Of a stretch of DNA of 10,160 nt, positions 1 to 7,251 are shown piece by piece. This DNA comes from Cellvibrionales bacterium (GTDB lineage Bacteria; Pseudomonadota; Gammaproteobacteria; Pseudomonadales; UBA7434). The notes under the pieces are model-generated. The model was not told where the DNA came from, did no database searches, and saw only the letters and a program-made list of their open reading frames with translations. The stretch covers positions 1 to 10,160 of the forward strand of contig JABIQF010000097.1 in NCBI GenBank assembly GCA_018668095.1, in the 5' to 3' direction. How positions within the stretch are numbered: the stretch's first letter is position 1; each line of letters begins with the position of its first letter. Made by a program: the position numbers and the translations under genes.

Positions 1-762
1 AATTTTATTCAAACCGATGCCTCTATTAATCCAGGTAATTCAGGTGGCGCACTGGTTAACTTACGTGGTGAATTGGTGGGTATCAATACCGCTATTATCG
101 CGCCCAACGGAGGCAATGTAGGCATTGGTTTAGCCATTCCTATGAATATGGCGCGTAACAGTAGCGATCAGCTTTTAGAGCATGGTGAGGTCCGCCGCGG
201 GCAGCTAGGCGTTATCATTCAAGATATGACTAGCTCGTTAGCTGAGGCTTTTGATTTGGATGCTCAGCAAAAGGGTGTCTTGATTACGCAGGTTCAAGAA
301 GATTCAGCGGCTTATTTGGCCGGACTTGAGGCTGGGGATATTATTGTGATGGTGAATCAAAAAACTATCAATACGGCCTCACAGCTTAGAAATGCCGTTG
401 GCAGCGTGAGAATAGGTGATGCGTTAAAGCTTGAGTTGTTGCGTGAAGGAAAAAAACGCAAAATGACGGTAGTGGTTGGTGAGCGAAGGGATTTACTGAG
501 TCGTGCCAATAAAATTCATCCGCAATTAAATGGTGCCGATTTACAAGATGCTAGTGGCGGCAATGGCGTGGTGGTTGCTGATATTATCGATGGCTCTAAT
601 GCCTCATCATCGGGCTTAAGAGTGGGTGACAGAATTGTATCGGTTAATCGACTAGCCGTGAGTAATCTTAAGCAATTAGCCAAAGTGGCTGAGCGCAGCA
701 GTGGTAAGATGTTAATTCGCATTGTCCGGGGTAATACGGCATTATTTATTGTGCTTTCATAA
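1..762 (+). CDS. DegP/DegQ-family periplasmic serine endoprotease (3' part)
   Basis: This is the C-terminal 253 residues of an HtrA-type (Do) serine protease; the 5' end lies before the window and the frame is open from base 1. The catalytic Ser sits in the GNSGG motif (Ser codon 40-42), followed by the strand with GINTAI and the GIGLAIP motif that closes the protease domain. PDZ1 spans about visible residues 65-161 and PDZ2 about 170-253, ending in the usual final beta strand. Two PDZ domains fit DegP, DegQ or MucD and exclude the one-PDZ DegS/AlgW type. The family degrades or refolds misfolded envelope proteins in the periplasm as trimers or larger cages. The signal peptide, His and Asp of the triad and the LA loop are outside the window, so DegP and DegQ cannot be separated here. 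Family call secure; symbol withheld. Confidence 0.95.
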   Translation, partial: NFIQTDASINPGNSGGALVNLRGELVGINTAIIAPNGGNVGIGLAIPMNMARNSSDQLLEHGEVRRGQLGVIIQDMTSSLAEAFDLDAQQKGVLITQVQEDSAAYLAGLEAGDIIVMVNQKTINTASQLRNAVGSVRIGDALKLELLREGKKRKMTVVVGERRDLLSRANKIHPQLNGADLQDASGGNGVVVADIIDGSNASSSGLRVGDRIVSVNRLAVSNLKQLAKVAERSSGKMLIRIVRGNTALFIVLS

Positions 763-834
763 TTGGCGACTTAATTGTAGTTTGTTAATCACTTTAAGAA
801 TCAATTAATATCAGCTTTTACCTTGGAGACGACA

Positions 835-1563
835 ATGATTTTTTTAAAAGGAATGAATTATTTAAAAAGTTTATTAGTGGTAGTGGTTTTTTTAACACCG
901 CTTTCTTCAGTTATGGCATCTGATGGTAGCCAAAGTTATGGTGTTAAAGGGACGAAGACAATAGTGGTTCAGGGCAATGCCAGCGTGAGTGTTGAACCTG
1001 ATCAAATTCGTTTTGTTGTTGGGCTTGATGCCAGGGCGGCAACGGCAGCCGTGGCTTATAAAAATGTTGAAAAAAAGATGCGTAAAGTGATGGCTGCTTT
1101 AAGTCAATTCGATATTCCCGAAAAGGATATTCAGGCGATGGATTTATCGATTGCTCCAGTGATTGACTATGAGCGTCAGCGACAAATTATTGGTCATGAT
1201 GCAAAGCGTAATGTTGCTGTTCGTTTAATGGATATTGACCAGTATGGTGCCATTATGGAATCGTTAGGTCAGCTCGATGTCATTCGTTTTGAGCAAGTGC
1301 AGTTAGCTTCTAGTCAACAAGATGCGCTTTCATTACAGGCTTTAGAAGCGGCTTATAAAAATGCTGAAAAAAAGGCTTTATTATTAGCTAAAGCGAGTGG
1401 GCTGAAGTTGTTAGGTCTCATTGATCTTAAAGAAAATAGTTCGCGCTCTGCTACACCTTTTAAGGGACGTATGGCAATGATGAGCAGTGACTCTGGGGCC
1501 GCGACGTCGAAAGGCAGTATAGGCGTTGAGTCTCATATTGTGGCAACGTTTGAAATTAAGTAG
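835..1563 (+). CDS. SIMPL (DUF541) domain protein, YggE-like, exported
   Basis: A 242-residue protein of the SIMPL/DUF541 family (E. coli YggE, Brucella BP26). The ATG at 835 is chosen because GGAG (825-828) precedes it by 6 nt; an in-frame TTG at 823 would overlap that ribosome site. Residues 1-28 look like a Sec signal peptide: lysines early, a valine/leucine-rich core and a VMA cleavage site before SD. The mature part opens with the typical strand containing VQGNASVSVEPDQ and has the late family helix AYKNAEKKALLLAKASGLKL (about 177-196). The length matches YggE (246 aa). The predicted location is periplasmic. The biochemical role of the family is poorly defined; YggE has been linked to oxidative stress. 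A weak promoter-like pair (TTGTTA 782-787, TAATAT 806-811) lies in the 72-nt gap after the protease gene. Family call is firm, function is not. Confidence 0.9.
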   Translation: MIFLKGMNYLKSLLVVVVFLTPLSSVMASDGSQSYGVKGTKTIVVQGNASVSVEPDQIRFVVGLDARAATAAVAYKNVEKKMRKVMAALSQFDIPEKDIQAMDLSIAPVIDYERQRQIIGHDAKRNVAVRLMDIDQYGAIMESLGQLDVIRFEQVQLASSQQDALSLQALEAAYKNAEKKALLLAKASGLKLLGLIDLKENSSRSATPFKGRMAMMSSDSGAATSKGSIGVESHIVATFEIK

Positions 1564-1596
1564 CCGTATAATCAAACGTTTTTTAGGCTTTAATCA

Positions 1597-2349
1597 ATGA
1601 TTATTTGGGAGCGCCAACACGCCGGTAATCATTATCAGGTTCGCACAGCGGGCGCTTCTATTCGCCTGTATCGTAATCAGGTGTTCCATTCTCAGTATCA
1701 TGGCGGTCGATTATTAAATGGTGGCGTTTGGGATATGCTCTGGTTGCCTTTATTTTTTCGGCAGCCAGATAAGCCCTTACGCGTTTTAGTGCTGGGTGTT
1801 GGTGCTGGAGCGGCAATAAAAAAAATAAGTGACTATGTTCCCAGCGCTAATATTACTGGCGTTGATATTGATAAGATCCATCTTTATGTGGCTAGACGAT
1901 TTGTTGGCCTTGATCGTCGAAGGGTTCGCTTGATTCATGCCGACGCGATTGATTGGCTGCAAAATTATAATGGGCCATCGTTTGATTTAATTATTGATGA
2001 TTTGTTTTTTGAGCATGAGGGAGAGCCTTGTAGGGCGATTGCTTTTGCGGCGAATAAAGGTCGTTGGTTTCGGCGGATTAAGGCTTGTCTGACGCCTAAT
2101 GGCCTGTTGATTGCCAACTGCGTCTCAAGCCGCGAGGCGCGATCATTAGTCTCTGGGGCTTTATGCTCTCTGCCTTCGGCGTTTTCTTCGGGCTATACCT
2201 TGCGAGAGCCTAATTATGAAAACATTATTTGTATTGCCTCTCGGCGTCCTCTTACGTTGGCTGATTGGCGTGATCATCTGGCTTCAGCGCTAGGTCAGGG
2301 CGCTTCACCTGTGCTGAGTCCTACTCAAAAATTCCGTCGCTTGGCGTAA
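1597..2349 (+). CDS. spermidine synthase-like SAM-dependent methyltransferase
   Basis: A 250-residue protein with a class I Rossmann methyltransferase core of the spermidine-synthase-like kind. Motif I is VLVLGVGAGA (about 63-72), the acidic end of strand 2 is GVDID (88-92), motif II is HADAIDW (114-120) and strand 4 is FDLIIDD (129-135). The aminopropyltransferase signature, an Asp-x-x-Asp-Pro-x-Gly-Pro run after strand 4, is replaced by DLFFEHEGEP, and the upstream gatekeeper block with Glu-x-x-Tyr-His-Glu is absent. Polyamine synthesis is therefore unlikely, and automatic 'spermidine synthase' labels should be distrusted. The substrate is unknown. No signal peptide or membrane segment is seen, so it is probably cytosolic. 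The ATG at 1597 follows AGG (1585-1587) by 9 nt and lies 33 nt after the SIMPL gene, so the two may be co-transcribed. Confidence 0.75.
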   Translation: MIIWERQHAGNHYQVRTAGASIRLYRNQVFHSQYHGGRLLNGGVWDMLWLPLFFRQPDKPLRVLVLGVGAGAAIKKISDYVPSANITGVDIDKIHLYVARRFVGLDRRRVRLIHADAIDWLQNYNGPSFDLIIDDLFFEHEGEPCRAIAFAANKGRWFRRIKACLTPNGLLIANCVSSREARSLVSGALCSLPSAFSSGYTLREPNYENIICIASRRPLTLADWRDHLASALGQGASPVLSPTQKFRRLA

Positions 2350-2503
2350 TCCCTTAATAGATTTATCTAAAAATTTGCTAACCAGTCTTTTTGTTATAAC
2401 TTTATGTCATTAAAGTATTAGGCGATTGCCATGCTTTCGGCTAAATTGCACGGCTGAGAAATGGGCCCTTAATTTGCCTATAAGCATACAAGATTGTTTG
2501 AAC

Positions 2504-3124
2504 GTGGATATTGAGAAAATTAATCAGCAGCTTCATGGTGCAAGCGCGACAGAAATTGTTGCTTGGGCGCTGTCGCAGTCTAAAAAGACTATTGCGACTA
2601 CCAGCTTTGGTAAGAACGCTGCTGTCATGCTCAATGTCATTAGTCAGGTTGATCAAACGGTGCCGACTGTTTGGGTCGATACTGGTTATAACCTCCGCGA
2701 TACCTATGTGGTTGCCGATAAGCTTATTCAACGTATTCCACTCGATTACCATGTCTATTCACCGCTGATGACGTCCGAGCGCCGTAATGCGATTATGGGC
2801 GGAATTCCAACCATGGATGATGAAGACATGCATGCTGAGTTTACTCGGCAAGTTAAGTTAGAGCCTTTTAATCGTGCGATTAGTGAGTGGGCTCCAGAAA
2901 TTTGGATTACGGGTATTCGTCAGCAGGAAACTGAGCACCGTAAATCGTTAGATATTTTAAGCTGGGATGCGCGCGGTATTTTGAAGGTGGCGCCATTATT
3001 TTATTGGTCGGATAAGCAGGTTGAGCAATACATGCAAGACAATGAGCTTTTATCTTGCAGGCATTATTTTGATCCGACTAAGGTTCAAGATGGTCGTGAG
3101 TGCGGGCTTCACACTTCGGCATAA
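2504..3124 (+). CDS. CysH-family phosphoadenosine phosphosulfate reductase-like protein
   Basis: A PAPS reductase/ATP-pyrophosphatase-fold protein, 206 residues from the GTG at 2504. Family marks seen: TTSFGKNAA (the SFG nucleotide loop), VWVDTGYNLRDTY, VKLEPFNRA, ITGIRQQETEHRKSL and the C-terminal RECGLH, whose Cys carries the thiosulfonate intermediate in E. coli CysH. It lacks the Cys-Cys...CxxC set of 4Fe-4S APS reductases, so if it is a reductase, a thioredoxin-dependent PAPS type is more likely. The stretch between the LLSCRHYFDP region and ECGLH is much shorter than in E. coli CysH (244 aa) and has no GYxSxGD-HTT segment. The start is uncertain: the frame is open from a TTG at 2426 (232 aa), with further TTGs at 2474 and 2498, and none has a good ribosome site. 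GTG 2504 is preferred because similarity to CysH begins just after it (INQQL...IVAWAL). A -10-like TATAAC lies at 2395-2400. Assimilatory function is inferred. Confidence 0.8.
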   Translation: MDIEKINQQLHGASATEIVAWALSQSKKTIATTSFGKNAAVMLNVISQVDQTVPTVWVDTGYNLRDTYVVADKLIQRIPLDYHVYSPLMTSERRNAIMGGIPTMDDEDMHAEFTRQVKLEPFNRAISEWAPEIWITGIRQQETEHRKSLDILSWDARGILKVAPLFYWSDKQVEQYMQDNELLSCRHYFDPTKVQDGRECGLHTSA

Positions 3125-3164
3125 ACTGCAGTCCTCAATATTCAGCCCTTTTTGTTTTTCAGTA

Positions 3165-4526
3165 TTAAATATTTTTCGCAAGCTGCTCAGCATGGCCAAT
3201 ATAGTTAGCTGGTGTTAATGCCAGCATGGCTTGTTTAGCTTCTTGATTCACATCTAACTGCTCAATAAATTCAGCGAGTGATTCTGCATTCACTTTTTTA
3301 CCGCGCGTTAATGCTTTTAATTTTTCATACGGCTCATCTACGCCATAGCGACGCATAATAGTCTGAAGCGGTTCTGCTAAGACTTCCCATGCATTATCTA
3401 AGTCATCATCAATCACTTCTGCATTGAGCTGTAATTTACTTAAGCCTTTTAATGTCGCTTCATAAGCGATAAGGCTATAGGCAAAGCCGACACCCATATT
3501 TCTTAATACGGTAGAGTCAGTTAAGTCACGCTGCCAGCGTGAAACAGGCAATTTTTCGGCCATATGTCCTAGCACAGCATTAGCTAAACCTAAGTTGCCT
3601 TCTGAATTTTCAAAGTCAATTGGGTTCACTTTGTGTGGCATGGTCGATGAACCAATTTCACCTTCAATTTGTTTTTGCTTGAAGAAACCTTTAGAAATAT
3701 AAGCCCAAATATCTCTGTCGAAATCTATGATGATAGTGTTAAAGCGAGCGATATTATGAAATAGCTCGGCGATATAATCATGCGGTTCAATTTGAGTGGT
3801 ATAAGGATTCCACTTAAGCCCTAAGCCTTCTACAAAATTTTCACCGTGCGCCTGCCAGTCAATATCAGGGTAGGCCGAAAGGTGAGCATTGTAGTTTCCT
3901 ACAGCGCCATTAATTTTACCCAGAATTTCGCAATTTTCTAATTGTGCTATTTGTCTTCTTAGGCGAGCAACGACATTTGCAAATTCTTTACCTACAGTGG
4001 TTGGACTCGCCGTTTGACCATGCGTGCGTGAGAGCATAGGTTGTGCTGCCCATTCTTTTGCATAAGCTGTTAGCGTATCAACAATGCGATTCATCGTTGG
4101 CAATAACGCTTGCTTGCCAGCTTGAAGCATAACCGCATGCGATAAGTTATTAATGTCTTCTGATGTGCAAGCAAAATGAATAAATTCTTTTGCGTCAGCA
4201 AGTTCAGGCATTTCGTCGAGCTTGGCTTTAAGAAAATATTCTATCGCTTTAACGTCGTGATTCGTTGTGCGCTCTATGGTCTTAATGGCTTCAGCATCTT
4301 CTTCGTTAAATTGATTAACGATATCGTTAAGCGCATTCACTGATGCTTCACTGAGTGCAGGTAGCTCTGTAATACCCGGTTGCTCAGCGAGAGCTTGTAA
4401 CCAACGAACTTCAACAAGCACGCGAGAGGCTATAAGTCCGTATTCGCTAAAAATCTCTGTTAGCGGGGCAGTTTTGCTGGCATAGCGACCATCAATGGGA
4501 GAAACGGCTTTAAGTTCACTTGGCAT
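3165..4526 (-). CDS. purB: adenylosuccinate lyase
   Basis: PurB, 453 residues (E. coli 456), of the fumarase/aspartase superfamily. It cleaves SAICAR to AICAR plus fumarate and adenylosuccinate to AMP plus fumarate, so it serves both IMP synthesis and the last AMP step, in the cytosol as a homotetramer. The superfamily signature GSSTMPHKVNP is at 292-302 on the flexible active-site loop with the catalytic Ser (about Ser293). The acid/base His is in RTHGQTASPTT (His169). The N-terminal ELKAVSPIDGRY and TTNHDVKAIEYFLK blocks match the E. coli-type enzyme. The ATG at 4526 gives the right length; the ribosome site is weak (AAAGAA about 7 nt upstream). A -10-like TATATT on the minus strand (4552-4557) is a possible own promoter. 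It converges with the CysH-like gene, the stops being 40 nt apart. The call is firm. Confidence 0.98.
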   Translation of the reverse strand: MPSELKAVSPIDGRYASKTAPLTEIFSEYGLIASRVLVEVRWLQALAEQPGITELPALSEASVNALNDIVNQFNEEDAEAIKTIERTTNHDVKAIEYFLKAKLDEMPELADAKEFIHFACTSEDINNLSHAVMLQAGKQALLPTMNRIVDTLTAYAKEWAAQPMLSRTHGQTASPTTVGKEFANVVARLRRQIAQLENCEILGKINGAVGNYNAHLSAYPDIDWQAHGENFVEGLGLKWNPYTTQIEPHDYIAELFHNIARFNTIIIDFDRDIWAYISKGFFKQKQIEGEIGSSTMPHKVNPIDFENSEGNLGLANAVLGHMAEKLPVSRWQRDLTDSTVLRNMGVGFAYSLIAYEATLKGLSKLQLNAEVIDDDLDNAWEVLAEPLQTIMRRYGVDEPYEKLKALTRGKKVNAESLAEFIEQLDVNQEAKQAMLALTPANYIGHAEQLAKNI

Positions 4527-4769
4527 AATAAATTCTTTGTTGTTAGTGGGTAATATAAGGCTGTGGCCGCTAGCGAAAAGCTGTTTGTGAGGGCTTAATA
4601 AGCGGCTTTGTTCGAGGTCGCTACTATGCGCAAAAGCCTCGTTTGAGTCAATTACTGAGGCTGTGCAAATTCACCTCTCGCATTCACTGCTATTGTCGCG
4701 AAGCGCTAAGCCTGTGGGCTATTAGGTTTATGATCAATGACTTGTGTGGGCTTGATGAAGCCTTTAATG
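4527..4769 (-). other. purB-mnmA intergenic region; hflD not present
   Basis: This 243-nt spacer lies between the co-directional mnmA and purB, where hflD (about 200 codons) sits in E. coli and many relatives. No reading frame of useful length and no HflD-like peptide was recognised on either strand. It holds several small inverted repeats: CTAAGCC/GGC-TTAG (4706-4725), AGCCTC/GAGGCT (4635-4640 and 4657-4662, with outer GCGC/GTGC), and the odd palindrome GCTTAATAAGC. Read leftward, the AGCCTC hairpin is followed by only four U, so it would be at best a weak terminator. A TATATT box at 4552-4557 could start purB transcription. The function of the region is otherwise unseen. Confidence 0.6.
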
Positions 4770-4783
4770 TTATTTAAAGGCTT
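4758..4783 (-). repeat. Perfect inverted repeat holding the mnmA stop codon
   Basis: AAGCCTTTAA (4758-4767) and TTAAAGGCTT (4774-4783) are a perfect 10-bp inverted repeat with a 6-nt loop. The mnmA stop codon (4770-4772) lies inside the loop. No U tract follows on either strand, so this is not a classical intrinsic terminator. It could act as a 3'-end stabilising hairpin or as part of an imperfect terminator. Confidence 0.6.
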
Positions 4784-5849
4784 GTTGAATAACGGCGCCG
4801 CCTAGGCAGTGGTCGTCCGAATAAAAAACGATATATTGGCCGGGAGTAATTGCGCGCTGAGGCTCGTCAAATTCAACTGATAGCTGAGCATTATCATCAC
4901 TGGTAATGGTGCAGGCTTGGTCTTCTTGTCGATAGCGAGTTTTGGCTTTGCATTTGAGTGGCAGTTCAGGTTTTTCGCCAATCCAATGGCTATCGATGGC
5001 CGTTAGACTGTGAGTGAAAAGCAGCTCATGCTGATTGCCTTGCACCACAATTAAAGTGTTATCTTCAAGTCGTTTTTCAGCAACATACCAAGGGGCTTGT
5101 GCCGCGTTGGCAACGCCACCAATGCCAAGGCCTTGTCGCTGGCCAATGGTATGGAACATCAGACCGCTGTGTTTGCCCATGGGGTTGCCGTTGTCATCGA
5201 TAATCGGCCCTGGATTGGCCGGCAGGTAGCGCTCGAGAAAGTCTTTAAAGCGTCGCTCACCAATAAAGCAAATACCGGTACTGTCTTTTTTGTCATGGGT
5301 GACTAAGTCAGCTTTTTTAGCGATGGCACGTACGGATGATTTTTCCATTTCACCAATGGGAAATAGTGTTTTAGCGAGTTGCTGATGTGAAACCGCGTGA
5401 AGAAAATAACTCTGATCTTTATTGTGATCGATTCCTTTTAGCAAGCGAGTTCCTTCGCTGCCGTGAGACGTTCTTGCATAGTGCCCAGTGGCTATAAAAT
5501 CTGCCCCCAACTTTTCTGCGTAATCGGCAAAGACTTTAAATTTTATTTCTCGGTTACACAGCACGTCAGGGTTTGGTGTGCGACCGGCATTGTATTCGGC
5601 TAAAAAATGCTCAAAGACATTGTCCCAGTATTGCTGGGCAAAGTTGACGGTGTGTAATTCGATATTCAGTTTGTCGCAGACGCGCATCGCATCTTCTAGG
5701 TCGGTGCGAGCAGTACAGTATTCAGTTCCGTCGTCTTCATCCCAGTTTTTCATGAACAGGGCTTCGACGTCATGCCCTTGATTGAGCAGTTCTAATGCGG
5801 TTACGGATGAATCAACGCCGCCGGAGATGCCGACAATCACTTTACTCAT
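4770..5849 (-). CDS. mnmA: tRNA-specific 2-thiouridylase MnmA
   Basis: MnmA (TrmU), 359 residues, adds sulfur at C2 of wobble U34 in tRNA-Lys, tRNA-Glu and tRNA-Gln, using ATP and sulfur relayed through the IscS/Tus (TusE) pathway. The N-terminal PP-loop is GISGGVDSS (7-15). The family blocks FMKNWDEDDGTEYC and LHTVNFAQQYWDNVF follow. The catalytic pair is in NPDVLC (Asp95, Cys98) and the second catalytic Cys in TGICFIGERRFKDF (Cys194). HTIGQRQGLGIGG marks the central domain, and KTRYRQ with the C-terminal beta barrel ends in FYSDDHCLGGAVI. All catalytic residues are present and the length is normal. The start at 5849 places the PP-loop at the usual distance; its ribosome site is weak. nudJ lies 89 nt upstream in the same direction, as in E. 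coli. Very secure. Confidence 0.98.
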   Translation of the reverse strand: MSKVIVGISGGVDSSVTALELLNQGHDVEALFMKNWDEDDGTEYCTARTDLEDAMRVCDKLNIELHTVNFAQQYWDNVFEHFLAEYNAGRTPNPDVLCNREIKFKVFADYAEKLGADFIATGHYARTSHGSEGTRLLKGIDHNKDQSYFLHAVSHQQLAKTLFPIGEMEKSSVRAIAKKADLVTHDKKDSTGICFIGERRFKDFLERYLPANPGPIIDDNGNPMGKHSGLMFHTIGQRQGLGIGGVANAAQAPWYVAEKRLEDNTLIVVQGNQHELLFTHSLTAIDSHWIGEKPELPLKCKAKTRYRQEDQACTITSDDNAQLSVEFDEPQRAITPGQYIVFYSDDHCLGGAVIQQAFK

Positions 5850-5938
5850 GCTAAAAAGGGTTTTCTCGTGGTAGTAGGGCGCACAATAATGTTAAACAGC
5901 GCTAAGGCTGGCGCCGACAGTCTAAAGCGGGGAGTATT

Positions 5939-6445
5939 CTAACGGTAATCGCTAATCATGGCCAAAGGATAATGAGGGTCATTAAGGTATTGCTGAATAG
6001 CTTTACTGACAATAGGGCTGCGATGCTGCTCTTGGCGTGCTTCGATCTCCTCAGGCGTAAGCCAGATGGCTTGAATAATGCCATCATCTAACTTTGCGTT
6101 AAGGTCTTCGCTAATGGCTGTGCCGATAAACGTGGTTCTATGGTAGGTGACGCCGTTATTAGGCGATAAATAAAGATTCATATTGAGCAGGCCGGTAATC
6201 TCAACGTTCCAGCGCGTTTCTTCTAATGTTTCTCGCACAGCCGCTTCGATTAAAGTCTCATCAGCCTCAAGGTGACCTGCTGGCTGATTGATGACTGCGC
6301 GCCCGTTGGAGGAATATTCTTCAACCATTAAAAATCGGCCGTCACGCTCAATAACCACAGCTACTGTAACGTGTGGAGTAAAGCTTAAAGTTTCATTATC
6401 CGATATGGGTTGAGTGTTTTTTGTACTCATAGGGTTGGTTTTCAT
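5939..6445 (-). CDS. nudJ: Nudix hydrolase NudJ
   Basis: A Nudix-fold phosphatase of the NudJ (YmfB) type, 168 residues. E. coli NudJ hydrolyses nucleoside tri- and diphosphates and HMP-PP. The segment from FTPHVTVAVVIERDGRFLMVEE through NQPAGHLEADE follows E. coli NudJ closely, and the end (RSPIV...YPLAMISDY) also matches. The Nudix box is at 57-79: Gly57, Glu63, Arg71, Glu72, Glu75 and Glu76 are kept, so the metal-binding core is intact. The usual Gly near the end of the box is Arg78, followed by Trp79. An extra polar N-terminal stretch of about 23 residues precedes the conserved start. An alternative ATG at 6430 has no ribosome site, whereas the one at 6445 has a weak AAGAG just upstream. 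It lies between rluE (63 nt) and mnmA (89 nt), the classical place of nudJ. Confidence 0.93.
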   Translation of the reverse strand: MKTNPMSTKNTQPISDNETLSFTPHVTVAVVIERDGRFLMVEEYSSNGRAVINQPAGHLEADETLIEAAVRETLEETRWNVEITGLLNMNLYLSPNNGVTYHRTTFIGTAISEDLNAKLDDGIIQAIWLTPEEIEARQEQHRSPIVSKAIQQYLNDPHYPLAMISDYR

Positions 6446-6508
6446 GTCTCTTTTGGGTTGATATGAGTTGAGCTTTTACGAGCGGCTTAAAAAGCTGTTA
6501 TCCATTAT

Positions 6509-7171
6509 TTAAAGTTTAGCGTTCTTTTTAAATTTTGCAGGGCGCTTTTTTCGGTGTGTGTTTGGCTTTTTTGCTGCCGCAGGTAAGTTGACCTTAATCA
6601 TTTTGCTTTCACCTGAAGGTAAACCATCGAGTTTCCATGGGCCTATTTGGTGTCGAACTAAGCGAAGGACTGGGTGGCCAACGCTGGCCATCATACGTCG
6701 TATTTGACGATTTTTTCCTTGTTTAATGCTGATATTTATCCACTGACTATTTTGTTGTCGATGGTCGATAACCGGTGGCTGTCTAGCCCAGAGGCAATGG
6801 GGCTCTTCGATGAGTTCAGCGCGAGCGGGCAGGGTCAGTCCATCGTTGAGAATGACGCCTTTTCTTAGCTGCATTAAGGCCTCTTCTGATGGTGCTCCCT
6901 CTACTTGTACCCAGTAGGATTTTTCCATCTTTTGAGCGGGTTCAGTGATACGTGCTTGCAGTTCTCCGCTGTCGGTCAGTATTAAAAGTCCTTCAGATAA
7001 GAAGTCGAGTCTGCCGGCGGGGTAGAAGTTAGGCTGGTCAATAAATTGAGATAATGTGTCCCGCTTAGGCGATGAGTCGTTTGTGTTTTCGCCAGTATTT
7101 GCCGCATTATTCTTCTTATCAGTAAACTGACAAAGAACTTGATAGGGCTTGTTGAACAGTAAAAACTCCAA
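6509..7171 (-). CDS. rluE: 23S rRNA pseudouridine synthase RluE
   Basis: A pseudouridine synthase of the RsuA/RluB/E/F family, 220 residues. The context next to nudJ and icd identifies RluE, which in E. coli makes pseudouridine 2457 of 23S rRNA. It opens directly with the catalytic domain (LLFNKPYQVLCQF) and has no S4 domain, as expected for RluE. The catalytic Asp is in GRLDFLSEGLLILT (Asp56). The RNA-contact block KQGKNRQIRRMMASVGHPVLRLVR is at about 150-173. The start is a TTG at 7171; AGGA lies 8 nt upstream on the minus strand and no in-frame ATG is near, which supports this rare start codon. Two lineage-specific features are a polar insertion of about 18 residues after the first strand (KKNNAANTGEN...) and a strongly basic Lys/Arg tail over the last 25 residues, probably for RNA binding. 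Confidence 0.95.
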   Translation of the reverse strand: MEFLLFNKPYQVLCQFTDKKNNAANTGENTNDSSPKRDTLSQFIDQPNFYPAGRLDFLSEGLLILTDSGELQARITEPAQKMEKSYWVQVEGAPSEEALMQLRKGVILNDGLTLPARAELIEEPHCLWARQPPVIDHRQQNSQWINISIKQGKNRQIRRMMASVGHPVLRLVRHQIGPWKLDGLPSGESKMIKVNLPAAAKKPNTHRKKRPAKFKKNAKL

Positions 7172-7251
7172 TGCAAAATTCCTATTTTACTTAGTGGTGG
7201 TAATTGGCTCGGTATTTGTTGGTAGTAAAGCGCTTAAATAGGCCCTGAGTG

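Noticed and set aside
823..834. TTG at 823 as the start of the SIMPL-domain gene
   Set aside because: It would overlap the GGAG that is ideally placed for the ATG at 835, and the signal peptide reads better from 835.
2375..2400. TTGCTA...TATAAC as a complete sigma70 promoter for the CysH-like gene
   Set aside because: The spacer is only 14 nt; the -10-like box may be real, but the pair is not a standard promoter.
2441..2752. Minus-strand open frame of 103 codons opposite the CysH-like gene
   Set aside because: It lies fully within the coding region of a recognised family protein and its translation has no recognisable motif; a shadow of the true frame.
3125..3164. Terminator between the convergent CysH-like gene and purB
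   Set aside because: There is a T-rich stretch (T5-G-T5) and a short ACTGCAGT palindrome, but no GC-rich stem next to the T run.
4628..4647. PurR-operator-like sequence upstream of purB (GCAAAA...GTTTG)
   Set aside because: The half-sites are too far apart compared with the GCAAACGTTTGC core and flanking matches are poor; not supportable as a PurR site.
6471..6496. AGCTTTT/AAAAGCT inverted repeat between rluE and nudJ as a terminator
   Set aside because: An AT-rich 7-bp stem with a 12-nt loop and no U tract; too weak, and termination there would separate genes that normally share an operon.
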